Position numbers and translations under genes: made by a program. A stretch of DNA of 64,000 bases. Source: Lethocerus indicus. Taxonomy: Eukaryota; Arthropoda; Insecta; Hemiptera; Belostomatidae. Positions 51,871 to 63,510 of the stretch are shown in pieces; the first letter of the stretch is position 1; every line of letters starts with the position of its first letter. Location of the stretch: contig JACDQD010000104.1 of NCBI GenBank assembly GCA_019843655.1, positions 4,898,001-4,962,000 of the forward strand, given 5' to 3'. The notes below the pieces were generated by a model that saw nothing but the letters and a program-made list of their open reading frames with translations, had not been told where the DNA came from and did no database searches.

Positions 51871-54223
51871 TATTATGTTAATCTTGTTCTTTTGTTTGTA
51901 CAATTGACCAGTAATTACCAGCATTTTATTTTAAATTCAAGCTTGTGTATTATTCCATTGTGTTTTTCACCACAGGAAAACCAACTGGGTGTCGGACAAT
52001 ATTTGTGAAATTTTATTCGATTTAATCTGAATGACTCATGATATGACTGTTTATTTGAAATGAAATTATTAAGTGAAACAGGTTTGCTTTTTTAAATTTT
52101 TACACATAGTATTTGTTGCACTAACTGTAGAGCACCGATTACCAAGCTTTTTATAGCCACGCCCCCCCCTCCTACTTGAAAAATAAATTTATTGCACCCT
52201 CTTTACAGTTTCTTAAATGGAATTTAGGAAGGAAAGCATTTATGCATGGTGCTTGTATTTGTATCTTGATTGGTCCAGAGAGAAGTTAGTGTATTGGATG
52301 AGCTAAGCGTGTCAAAAATCTGCGGTGACTCATTGGATTGGCTGTGGTAGTGTACTGTCTGATCATAACTTACTCTATCAAAACTTTATTTGAAATCTAT
52401 TGTGGACTTTCGCCATTTGGCAAATGGTACTTAAAATTGCTGGTTCACCTGACCACCAGTAATATATGTCTTGAATAAATAACTTATCTCTTGGTGGCCA
52501 TTAATTGTTCATTCCTTTGCTAATTGGAGTAGCAGCACAATTGAGTGTGTTAAAATCCAAGATAAAAACAAATGTTATTATAACAGAACATTGAATATAT
52601 TTTTGGACAATATTAAATTGTTTTTTAATAAAACTGATGAATTGGGAAAACATTAATTTTAAATGTTGGCTTTCTCTTGAATATTCTTAGAACTGTATGT
52701 TATTAATAATTTATTATGTCCATTACTGAAAATGTTTCTTAATGTAATAGTGTTGCTAAGTGAAGCTACAGAATGAGAGTGGTGAAAAACATAATAAGTA
52801 AGTATAGGTTTGAAAATGTGACTTTAACTTATCTGTCCATTAATGTTCTGGTATGTCTATATATCGTGAATGAACTTTGATGAAGGTTCAAGAAATATTT
52901 AAGAGGCTGAAACCTATGCTTTATGTTTTAAATAATTAAGAGTTTTGAATCTGGTTATGTTTGCCTACTTATTACTTAATTAATATATTTTTTTAACTTT
53001 AATAGAGCACAGTTAAAAAAGAGTATGAAATAAAAAGGGTCAGATGTTGCATGATATTTGAACATTAATAATAGTTCATTATTGCTGTGAACTTAAAAAA
53101 CTGAAAGTATGTATCTAATTAGTTTTATTTTGATGATGGTTGTGTATTTTGTTGTTGCTATCAAGATACAGATAATGAATTTGAAGTAATAAATAACAGT
53201 AATGACTAATAATAACAGTAAATATTTTTCAATAAAATCTAGTAAAATGAAAGATTAAAGATCGAATGAACTCTTTTACATTTTCTTAATAATATATTTT
53301 ACAATCTCAGGAGTTTGTGTTGTAGAAATTTTAACTAATAAAAATGGTTTAAAAGATAATTTATGAACTTTTTATTGTGAAAGAAGTACTTTACATTAAC
53401 AAAATGAAATTCTCAGCAAAATATTGGACACTAGAGTTTGGACAATTTTTACAAACTAGGCTCATAAAATTTCAGATTTGATTCATCCAGATTGAATTTA
53501 CCATTAACGTAATAAATTACAACGTAATAATATTTATTAGAATCTTAAAAATAGCATGTGCTTCATTATATTTTGGTAATAACACCAAAATAATCTTATA
53601 ATATATAAATAAAAAAATGAAAATATCCATTGAATTTTAGTAGTTGTGATGAAAATGATATTTTTCTAAAGTGTAGACACTTTTTCTTCTTATCTCTTTG
53701 AACACCTGTTCAAACAAACTAATCAGGCTTTTAGATTTGCACAATTTTATTGTAAGTAAATGTATTTATTGCAGGTATGTAATGGTAAGTACCAGTATCA
53801 CTTAGTTCAATTTGAAAATATGGAGCTGCTTTTTATAATATCAGTACTGGATTGGTGAAATATATGGGAAATTATGCAGGCAAAACACTGCCGTATCTTG
53901 TACTCAAGTTGTTTGGTGCAATATATGTTCAATGATAATAATTTACAGTGCTTTAATCAGTTTCTGTAAACAGATGTGAACGTACAATATTGATAAGCAA
54001 ACAAATGGTCAAGGGAGTAATGTTAAGATAGCGATTATTTGTTTTGCTATATTTCCAAATATATATTTGTAACTGGTCAAATATATCAATTATTGACCTG
54101 CAACAGCTGTAATTCAATTGGATTAGTACAGGTTTTCAATGTGCAATGTTCATTTGGATAAATTTATGTTTTATTTTGTTCATATTCTGAAAACCATTCG
54201 AAGATGTTATTATTGTTGAATGT

Positions 54224-54273
<50 letters not shown>

Positions 54274-56300
54274 AAAGATACATATACCTGGAAAACCTGT
54301 TGATTAGGAAATTAAATTAAATGCAATTAATACATGCCAAAAAGTAGTAGAAAATTCTGTGATATGTGAATTTAGAAGATGGAGGCCAAAAGGATGAAAT
54401 CCACAATTAAATTTCATTGGGTAAATGTTATTAATCACTGTCATTACAGTTTAATTGACCTTTGGAATTCAATTTTATTTGTTTTCTACAAGCTTAACAG
54501 AGCCAATTGGGCTAAGAAATGTGCTAAAAAGATATTTTTCTGTCAATGTCTAATCTTTTGGTAACACTCTTCCAAGTTGTATTATTAAGAATAATATCAT
54601 TTATTTAAATCAGCAATGAAATATTCTGAAACACTTTTAGACAAATTATGTAATCCTGTAAGTTTTAAAACTTCATGTCTATTTTTACAAAACAAAGACA
54701 GCGTATACAGAGAGTAAGGAAGTTAAATGATTCATGAAAGGAGAGCAGGGACATAAGTCTTTTTAACATTAACCAGCTGTTATGATGGAAAAACTGGGAT
54801 TTTCCTTCATATCTTGAGTGGGCACTTCCTTTTTGTCATTAACTTTCAAGTATATTAATAAATAAGAGCCCAAACTAAAACGCTGATATAAAGTAACAAC
54901 TCTGCAAAAAATATGTTGGAGGTCATGTTTTATTTGTTATATGAGGAACTTTGAGAACATTTTAACATATGGACTATTGAAATGTCATTTTTAGACTTAA
55001 AATATTATTCAATGAAATATTATAATGCTGGCAGAAGGAGAAAGTTTTGTGTGAAGTAATTTTTTCTGTTTTATCTATTTAAATTTCCTCATATAATTCA
55101 ACGAGCCCCATCACCGACTCATGTAGTACAAGATACTCTCAATAGATAGCGTACAATGTACCGTTTGCTCTCATGGCTAGGTACCAGCAAACTTAAACAA
55201 ATATAAATTGATTTTTTTATAGTGGTATTATGTGTTACAGTACAACAGTATCGGGTTGTGAAATTCAATTAATTACTTATTAAAATCCTAAAATTAAATC
55301 AATTCTTTTTCTTCAATTTTTTGGTGGAATGTCATTCATTAATAATTCTATTAAGCAAGTTCCTCCTAATACCCCCCACAAATATTTTTCTCTTTTGTAG
55401 TTTCTGTAATATTATGTTGTCTCTTTAAATAGATAGTGCACATTGCAATTTTTCATTTTGAAATATATTCAGTTCTTTGAAATTTTTCTCTATTAAATAC
55501 AGAAAGAAATGTCTTGCCATTTGTGTTACATAAATGCAAATTTGCAAATACTTTATTTTCTTTAAATCTACATAGGCTACCATTAACATAAACAGTTGTG
55601 TATGTTGTAAATGTTGGTTAATGCATGCACACTGGCCCAAGGACTACAGTTATACACAGATATTAGGACATATTTTACTTAGAATATTTTTTTTTTGGTA
55701 TAATAATTGGGAAAGTTGCAATATTAAAAACCTGAGCACATGCTTTAAATTCACTCCTATCATTTGTGCAATCACTCACACACTCTGTCCACCACTTGGG
55801 TTCCCTCTACTGTACACAATGCTTATCTGTTTACACCCATGCATAGTTCTACAGGGAATTAAATCAACAAGTTTTAAATCAGTTTTTCTCCAGTGATTCA
55901 GTTAAGAACTTAACACTTTTTAATCAAACAGGTGTAGTGGTTAAATAGTAAAACTAATATAACTATGTTAGTGTACTAGGGTATTATTTGTTTAATTCAT
56001 ATTTATAATTTTATCTACTTCTCAGTGTTTAATTTAATTCTAGTAATTTAAAATTGTGAACAGAAACTATTCCTTCGGATGATATTTTTGCCATGCCATT
56101 ATTGCAAATTGACCTAATTTTTTACTGTTTATTTGAGCATGAAATTTTAGTCTGAATTTTGTAAGTAAGCGAACATTGAGGTTCGAATTCGCATCCATCA
56201 GCTTATTGGAACAGTTTCCGCTTTGCTCCATGCTCAGTAGTATACAGTATATATAGCACTCGTAGGCACCTCTGATAGAACAGACCACGCTTAAGCCAGT
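51871..56300. other. intergenic desert, AT-rich
   Basis: About 4.4 kb with no credible coding sequence on either strand; the short open stretches (for example 54379-54564, 55621-55896, 56067-56288) have no recognisable domain and no splice context. It contains a long (TA)n run, listed separately. No RNA gene seen. Confidence 0.6.
54226..54269. repeat. (TA)n microsatellite
   Basis: Pure AT dinucleotide run of about 44 bases, the longest of the three in the window. Confidence 0.95.
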
Positions 56301-56342
56301 CGGTGACCGGCATGCGTTGGTACATCACTAATCTATTGGGGG

Positions 56343-57314
56343 CCGCTACTGACGATGGCGAGAAGCCGAAACCGGACTAGCGTAAGAACAAAGCAGCGAG
56401 TGGGAGCCATGAGTTGACACGAATGGAGGTACCGCCAAAGGTACGGATGCGTTTCCACGACCTTTTTATCACTTCGTATCAACTGTCGGGTATCTTCCGT
56501 GTAAATTGAGGGACTCTATCCCGGAATTGGATCGGACGGAAATTTACTTCTCCCCTTTCTTTTTTTTTTGTTTTGTACGGGAGAAGCTATAAATTAAAGG
56601 CCGATGCCGGCTTCCCGTTTGTCCTCAATCGATTAACGATTAAGAAGTTTTTCGAGTAGAAGTTCGGCCAGTGAGGCCCGAGGGATGAATGGGGGAGGGG
56701 CGGCGCTTTCCCTCCCCCCAACTCTTCTGGCCGATTTTCTTTTATACGCAAAAGTCGTACCGAAGAATGCAAAACGTTGGAGCGCTTCGGCTCAGGAGGA
56801 AGACCTCGGATTAACTGCTGAGAGAGTGGAGTAAAAGAACATAGATAGGCGGAAAAAAATTCTAGGGAAAGGGACCCCTTCCGTCCCAAGTCCTCCCCTC
56901 GACACTGGTGCTGAGAAGTTTCACCATTCTGTACATCTACCGGATAAAATACCACCCCCTCCCGCTTAGCCAGGCAAGAAACTTCCGAATTTAGAATATC
57001 GGAAAACGATCGAGTTTTTAATTGGAGCCGCCCTGAAGGGCGTAATTGCGGTTTTATCTATGGGGCTATAGGATTCATCTCAATTCAATTCGGATCCAAG
57101 CGGGACGATCGGATTATGCCCACGTCGGTTATACTGAAACGGACTGAAATAGTTCTTTTGAATTTATTACAAACGTGAGAAGAAACGGGAGGGGAGTCGT
57201 CTCTTCTGCCGGGTAAGTCTGTTAGTATACCGTAGATTTCGTGTGTTTCTGCCTCCTCTCGCTGGTTTGGTTTTTGCTAGACCGGTATCGGCTGCTCGCC
57301 ATCGTCAGTAGCGG
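56343..57314. mobile_element. inverted-repeat element with hammerhead-like arms
   Basis: The left arm (56343-56405) begins CCGCTACTGACGATGGCGAG. The right arm (57252-57314) is its reverse complement with few changes, so about 63 bases are repeated in inverted orientation around an 846-bp centre. Each arm holds CTGACGA, a GGC...GCC hairpin, then GAAAC or GATAC, resembling the conserved CUGANGA...GAAA core of hammerhead ribozymes, as found in Penelope-like retroelements, but with one extra base before stem II. The centre has no coding sequence I trust; the 123-codon open stretch at 56587-56955 (minus) lacks an ATG and any known domain. The base composition differs from the AT-rich DNA to the left. 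Element class is inference. Confidence 0.5.
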
Positions 57315-57342
57315 TGCTAGTTAGTCACTTTGTCAGTTTGAA

Positions 57343-57482
57343 TGTTTTTCGGGCATCCTCACTGCACTGTCACTGTCACTTCTACTGTGGTGGTTGTCTG
57401 TTTGTCGTGTGTATATATACGTGTCTTGTTATTGTGTTTTTCGGGACGTGTGCCTAAGTACACTGTCACTGTCACTTCTACT
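57343..57482 (+). repeat. two-copy tandem duplication, ~95-bp spacing
   Basis: The 22-base string beginning CACTGTCACTGTCACTTCTA occurs at 57365-57386 and 57461-57482. Each copy is preceded by TGTTTTTCGGG (57343-57353 and 57435-57445). This is an imperfect tandem duplication between the right inverted arm and the 71-bp array. Confidence 0.8.
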
Positions 57483-57587
57483 TAGCGGGGCGAATAGAGC
57501 TTCACTTTGGGAATTTATTTTATAAATTCTGCAGTGTCCTTCAGAATTAACGTTACATATAAAATATTGTTCAAATAGGGGGCCTTA

Positions 57588-58175
57588 TTTAGTTAAGTGA
57601 ATTCCCGTGCCACCCTCAGTGGGGCGCCAGCGTCGCGGTTCTCGTGCACCAAACGAACTTTAGTTAAGTGCATTCCCGCGCCACCCTCAGTGGGGCGCTA
57701 GCGTCGCGGTGCTCGTGCACCAAACGAACTTTAGTTAAGTGCATTCCCGCGCCACCCTCAGGGGGCGCCAGCGTCGCGGTGCTCGTGCACCAAACGAACT
57801 TTAGTTAAGTGCATTCCCGCGCCACCCTCAGTGGGGCGCTAGCGTCGCGGTGCTCGTGCACCAAACGAACTTTAGTTAAGTGCATTCCCGCGCCACCCTC
57901 AGTGGGGCGCTAGCGTCGCGGTGCTCGTGCACCAAACGAACTTTAGTTAAGTGCATTCCCGCGCCACCCTCAGTGGGGCGCTAGCGTCGCGGTGCTCGTG
58001 CACCAAACGAACTTTAGTTAAGTACATTCCCGCGCCACCCTCAGGGGGCGCCAGCGTCGCGGTGCTCGTGCACCAAACGAACTTTAGTTAAGTGCATTCC
58101 CGCGCTACCCTCAGTGGGGCGCTAGCGTCGCGGTGCTCTTGCACTAAAACGAACTTTAGTTGAGTGCATCCCCGA
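57588..58175 (+). repeat. tandem array of 71-bp GC-rich units (8 full + 1 partial)
   Basis: Units start at 57588, 57659, 57730, 57800, 57871, 57942, 58013 and 58083, with a ninth, truncated and diverged, at 58155. Unit lengths are 71, 71, 70, 71, 71, 71, 70 and 72. Each unit opens with TTTAGTTAAGTGCATTCCCG and closes with CACCAAACGAAC. Two unit types differ at GTGGGGCGCTAG versus GGGGGCGCCAG. Inside each unit GGTGC-TCGT-GCACC forms a perfect hairpin, and GCGCC...GGCGC a second. There are no unique spacers, so this is a satellite-like array and not CRISPR. It could be the repeated leader (promoter monomers) of a retroelement; that is inference. Confidence 0.95.
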
Positions 58176-59650
58176 CACAAACAACCCAAAACAACAAAAT
58201 TAAAAACAATAAAACTATAAGATCGGCTCTGACACAAAACAACCCTCTTAAATAGTTGTCTCACTGTTGTAAGCAAAATAGTTATGAACCGGTCTTCTGT
58301 AAGGCCGGTTTCGGTTTCTGGGCTGGTGTCTGAACTAGTGGCCCGTGCCTTATTTAATAACCCAATTCATGTTTCCACACGGCCGTTAATTGTGCGGCGG
58401 CGCTCACTGGACAATATGTTCGTATGATCATGGAGGCTTTCTCTCTATCTCGAGGGTGTATCCCCACCTTATATAGGATGTTTCATGCTTGGGTTGGCGG
58501 CTGATTATCTAATGGAAGTTTTGTCCCTAGTCGGCCCGAATAGACATAGAAGCCGGTGCGCCGACCTTACATCGTTTCATTTTATGGATGGAGCCTCATG
58601 TGGTAGAGAGAGAGAGAGAGAGAGTAGTGGGGCGGAGAATTGTGGTCACCGGCTTATAACAAGCCGCTAATCTACGATCGGTCACCTCCTTGGCCTCCTT
58701 TGACCTCAGCCAAGGATCGTTCGTAGTTTTGAAAACCCATTGGGCTCAGAAATTTGTAAAATCGTTCCGGCATTATTGAGAACGTCGTCCACATCGGTCC
58801 ACAAGGCCCGTTATGCTCGGTCTACGAAGGAAAGGTAAGTCGAAAAATATCGGCGCGTAAAATTTTATTTTTTTCGAAATTTTCGTAAGGCCAATGCAAC
58901 AACCATCGTTATTGTCAAAGCGATAAACAATTTCGTCAAATTATTTTTGTGAAACACAAATTTTTGTGTTACACTGTGCTATAGGCAGTACACTGTCGCT
59001 TATCAAGAAGTGGTTATCTTCTTGTGGTTCGAAGATTCTCTATATTATTCGAATAAACTGTTATTTTATTATTACTATCGTTTGTTGGCATGCAGAAGGT
59101 TTGAGAATTACTTATTTCAGCCAAGTCCGGGGTTGTTTTATTCGCTCCATTTGTTTTTATGCACAATAGTTGGTTGAAACCGTCGATTCTCGATTTTAAC
59201 CATTACCCACAAAATACGGGGAGTGGGCCAACTTGGGCGGCTCGTTGGGGCCGAAATTCCAAAAAGGGGAATTTGGCATTTGAGGCGTGGATTCTAGAGG
59301 AGGACAGGTGCCAATAAAGGTGTGGGGGATAGCTCTTAATCTGCACTATTTTATCGCCTGGCATGCATAATGAACGAGTCAAGATTGTACCCTTCCACTA
59401 TGAATTAATTATAATTTCCAGTTAGGAGGGGCGAGGGCGGTATTGCACCCCCGGGCACGCCAACCCGGCTCAACTTTATTATTGCCAACGTTGATTTTCA
59501 ATTTTCAGCCATTTAACAACGCTGCTGCGGTGTTTCGCGTAAATCGTGCTTTTCGCTGCGCGGCGCCTTCCGCTTTTTTACCGTCCTGTCTGCACTGTCA
59601 CTGATAATAAAGTTCCTGTACAGTGCACGATCGAAATCGGTAATCAAATT
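58176..59650. other. non-coding stretch with hairpins, GC-richer
   Basis: A-rich after the array (58180-58230), then hairpin-forming strings: AACCGG...CCGGTT at 58286-58310 and CGGCTTATAACAAGCCG at about 58650-58667. A (GA)n run lies at 58604-58624. A splice-donor-like AAAG/GTAAGT occurs at about 58832-58838 and could end a non-coding first exon on the plus strand, but no downstream exon is in view. No protein recognised; the open stretch at 58485-58670 is unconvincing. Confidence 0.45.
58604..58624. repeat. (GA)n microsatellite
   Basis: Dinucleotide AG run directly visible. Confidence 0.9.
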
Positions 59651-59659
59651 ATTACCCGA

Positions 59660-60484
59660 AGTATTTTTTTTTCTCATTTATTGTTACAGTCACGACTACA
59701 ATTTTTTTTATATTGTATCTAGTGACACTGCTCTCACTTGACACTCCCTCACTGAACTCTCGAAGGAGAAGCCACCCAATGATGGTACTCCCGCTCCTGC
59801 CCTTACTCAGGTTGTAAGGAAATCGCGTGGCCATTTCCGCTTTAGGCGACGCACGGGATTTTCGGGAAGGTGAAGCGAGGAAAGTAGTTGAATTAAGGGA
59901 TTGGAATGAAGGGATAGTTTGGAATGGAAGGGGGAATGTGATGCTAAGTAAGGATCTGAGTTTGTAGAGTGTACAGCTTTGTCGTCTGCATAGGAAGCGA
60001 GGGAGGTATCGGGATGTTGAGGGATATCGGCAGTGTACACAGAATAAAGGGAGGGTCCGAGAACGCTACCTTGTGGAACACCTGCAAATATAGGAAAGGA
60101 ATCAGATAAGAAAGCGCCTTGAGAGACTCGAAAGTGTCTGTTCCTCAAGTAGGAATTAAGGATTAGGTAGTAAGTGGGAGGAAGGATTCTTTTGAGTTTC
60201 ACCAACAGTCCACAGTGCCAGACCCTGTCAAAAGCTTGCGCTTCATCGAGAAATGCTGCAGAAACATATTGCTTTCTCTCAAGAGCGGAGGCGATGGTGT
60301 CCACAACGCGATTACACTGATGAATAGTGGAATGTTCCGCTCTGAACCCAAACTCATGCTCTAGTAGCCCCGAGGTATTACGATCGATTTGCCCAGCAAC
60401 GAAGGTATGAGTTGCCGTTAGAAATGCGCTCGTACTCCAGTCTCTATTAATCGTGCAGATACCGCCTATTTTCTTTTGGTTCAT
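59660..60484 (-). mobile_element. 5'-truncated jockey-like LINE: reverse transcriptase fragment
   Basis: The minus-strand open frame 60484-59807 (225 aa) carries reverse-transcriptase blocks in order: EFGFRAEHSTIHQCNRVVDT, FLDEAQAFDRVWH (motif A), LNSYLRNRHFRVSQG, GVPQGSVLGPSLYSVYTADI (motif B), and LASYADDKAVHSTNSDP (catalytic YADD). This is the RT order of jockey-clade non-LTR elements. No endonuclease or fingers N-terminus is visible upstream, and after SDPYLAS the sequence no longer follows the thumb, so both ends are lost or frameshifted. A T run on the plus strand at about 59664-59672 may be the element's poly(A) tail. A dead relic; it explains about 0.8 kb of this GC-richer block. Confidence 0.85.
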
Positions 60485-63304
60485 TCCGAAATGGTGTGAT
60501 TACGCAATTCTAATATTGGGTTTGCGATTGTAAGTAATCTGGATTAAAAATATCGACCGCGGGAGACAGGATGCCACACCGTATTCAACCCGACCGGTCG
60601 AGACCGCAAGAATGTTGCTAGGTACTCCAAACCCTCTCCCTTCTCTTATTAGGTATCATGATTCAATAGAATGATTAAATAATTTAACGGAACTCAAACG
60701 GTACGATTCTCTCGAGGAATCGAAGTGGAGTTCGTTGAAATTAATTACTGCCGGACAGGCTAATATACTTAGCTCGGTGTAGACATGATACCACCGACGA
60801 CGGGGGACCGCCATAGCATGGACATATATTTAATAGTTTGGAATACCTGTTATGTGGTCTGCGAGGGTTTAGCAACTGACCAATCCAGCGAGAGAAGACG
60901 AAAGATCGAGAAAACTACCGTATGTAATCAGTATAATTGAGTACATAGTGTATCTGTGTACATTCGATGCGGTAGTCATAACCTACATTTTATATTGAAA
61001 ACTGCGCGTAAGAACCGCGCCGATTACGTTTCGAATCCCGATGCGGGTTGGATTATCCTTCAGTTGGAAATTTCAGCAGATTAAACAAGAGGAAGAGCCG
61101 GGGGGGGGTTGCTATCAACGCTGTTCATCTTTTATAAATTCGCCGGTGGATGGAAGAGTTCGTTAGGCAGGCACCGATACAAATTAAATTACCGCCTTGC
61201 CGGCGAGATTGTATTAAAGTTTAAACGCCGTTTCTCGGCTTAGGCCCGGGTCCCTGTCCGCGGGCCCGCCTATCGCGTAAAATTGCTCCGACGTTTTGCG
61301 ATGAAAGTGACGCTCGGGATGGACAGCCGGGGCGACGACACAACGCCCTTTTAATGACGGTTAAAATTGGGCGGAGGGGCCAGAAAAAGGAAATTTTTCC
61401 CCTTCATCGTCAGTAGCATTGAAATTCGGTATTAACATTCGTCAGTAACACGGTCCAATGCATACCGAACATATAACGGCCTGCGGCAGATTTCGAATGG
61501 TGAAGCGATAACAGATATGATTATTATTGTTGATGATTATGTTATTGTTGTTTCCTCCAACCCCCACGCCCTCGCTATTCAATAACCCTAATAATAATAA
61601 TGCACTAATAACGCTCTGATAATGCCTTGGGCCGTGAACTCGAGGGGTGTGGGAGGGATTAGTTATCGGGGCATTGTTATTATTCTTGTATTAAGTAAAT
61701 TATTATCGTCCGCTATAACAGAATAGAGAATAATCGACATCGCGGATCCATTCTTATAATAACTGTAAAAAATTCCACTACGTCTTATCCTGTTCTGCAC
61801 CTGTGTGGAATCCTATCCATATATTTTGTCCCAGAGACTAGGTGATACGGAAAATGTATTTAAACCTATTGCATATTTCTTACATAAAAAATGAGGATCA
61901 GCAACTGTAATATTTGTCATCAGATTTTTTCTCTCGGATCTTTTGGTTCGTCGAACCTTTCTTCTTTCATTTTTTCTAATTCAAAGTTCTTTTTATAAAT
62001 ACGGTTTATAAATACAATTTTTTTTAAACATCGCTGCAAACCCGTTTCTGAAAATAGTATAATAGTAGGAGGAAAAAAAAACAAATTATTATCCGTTCGT
62101 TTGAGGAAAGAAAATGTAAATCGGTGGCTGTTTTTTCAATGACCTATCAGGCGCTTTTTCAGGCGAAACAAAAAATCGAGTTGATTTCTTAAACGCGATA
62201 AAATAGTGTAAACGTTTTGTCGACAATATTTTATATCTATTTCGTTTTTGAAAATCTAAATAAAAGATCCGATATTTTTAATCGGAGTTCAGCTCAGATG
62301 GGACGGCACCGCGGTCGATTCACAAACGTATAAAATCCGATAAATAAAAGGATACAGAATAATATCATCCTTGCCATCTTCCGTCCCCCAATTTCTCATT
62401 CGATTGAATGTTAGACAGAGTTCGACGTCTCGCCATCGGGAGCTCAATAAATCAATCGTCCGGCCGGTAGATCAATCATGCCGCCGGTGAGGGGGGGCGT
62501 GCTCCCTCCACTATCACTGCAACGTCGTCTATTTATTCAATAAGAATAAATAGATTTATTAGGCTTGTATTCGTTTCTATCCCCAATCGTTCACGAAGGA
62601 GATTACTTATTTTTTCGGTTGTGCGTTGGATTCGGGTTTGCGAAAGCCCGGCCCCGGATTGGGATACAATTATTCGGACGCTCTTGAATGCAATAGATAG
62701 TGTAAAGAGGCGGAGATAGCGGGAGGCGGGTAATTGTGACGAATTGTGACAGAGATGAGGGGCGGGGCGAGGCGGGAACAGATAAAAGTGATAAGTGTGG
62801 AGAGGTTGAAGTCATCGGCAAGTTTATTGCAGGCACTCCCTTCTGATAAAGTCATTAACACGCGAGCCTAATACTAATGGGACGATTTCTATTTAACCGC
62901 CGCTCCGGAATTCATTAGTTCATACTTTGAATATACCAGGGCCACGTTTTGCTGTTTTATCCGAATTCTTAGGTATTTAACTGTCGGTGCTATATTTATG
63001 CCGGAAAAAAGAATCGGTGAAACAAGAAATCTCCCTTTTCTCCATTCAACATTCGGAGAATATTATCCGTTAATAAAATACCTACTAAATTATTACTACA
63101 TTTTTTCTTCCCTAAATGAATACCAAAAAATGTATCAAACAATTATCATTCTATTTTTGGTAGCTAACAGCAATATTTGGAGAGTAGCTTTTTGGGTACC
63201 TAGGTCTTCCGTCCAGCTTTAGACTAACGATGGGATGGGGGTGGGGTCGGGTTTAAAACACGGGAAGTTGTCGGCATTTATATTTTTCGCCAGTCTACAA
63301 CTGT
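60485..63304. other. non-coding stretch, mixed composition
   Basis: No gene recognised. It may be an intron or the 3' flank of the cathepsin gene. A short string, GCTACTGACGATG, on the minus strand near 61405-61418 repeats the start of the inverted arms at 56343 and 57314. Open stretches at 62603-62861 and 62998-63222 are low-complexity or lack start and splice context. Confidence 0.5.
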
Positions 63305-63510
63305 TCAGACTATCGGTATCCCAGCGTGTACCGCTTCCTCGATGCCGCACTCGTTCTTGCCCCTGAGTATCTTGAAGACTCCGTTATCGCCCCAGTCGGT
63401 ATTCCACGTGTTGGCCACCAGCCAGTAGGGCGTTATACCTTCGCTGCCCCAACCGATTATGCGGATCGAGTGGGCCCCGATCTCCTTACCGGCGACATGC
63501 CTGTACACAC
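63305..63510 (-). CDS. CtsB: Cathepsin B-like cysteine protease, last exon (partial)
   Basis: Lysosomal or secreted papain-family peptidase. Only the final exon is in the window: acceptor TTTCTTCAG, two bases completing a Gly codon, then 67 codons and TGA at 63305-63307. [20 protein letters not shown] contains the catalytic histidine. [20 protein letters not shown] contains the catalytic asparagine (NTW in place of the commoner NSW), and the end is [16 protein letters not shown]. The spacing and the [14 protein letters not shown] string fit cathepsin B rather than cathepsin L or the inactive TINAG-type relatives. The active-site cysteine, the occluding loop and the signal peptide lie beyond the window's right end, so activity cannot be judged. 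The exon is GC-rich in codon use. C-terminus is shorter than in vertebrates. Confidence 0.92.

Noticed and set aside
56170..56190. Possible tRNA gene (GGTTCGAATTC box B)
   Set aside because: No box A or cloverleaf arms in the preceding 60 bases.
56587..56955. Minus-strand open stretch of 122 codons inside the inverted-repeat element
   Set aside because: It starts at GTG, has no domain or repeated motif, and its length is expected in GC-rich sequence. It cannot be called a gene.
57588..58175. CRISPR-like array
   Set aside because: The repeats abut without unique spacers, the unit is 71 bp, and the genome is that of an animal. It is a tandem satellite-like array.
61026..61050. Possible tRNA 3' half (TTTCGAATCCC)
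   Set aside because: No matching acceptor stem or box A upstream; short chance match.
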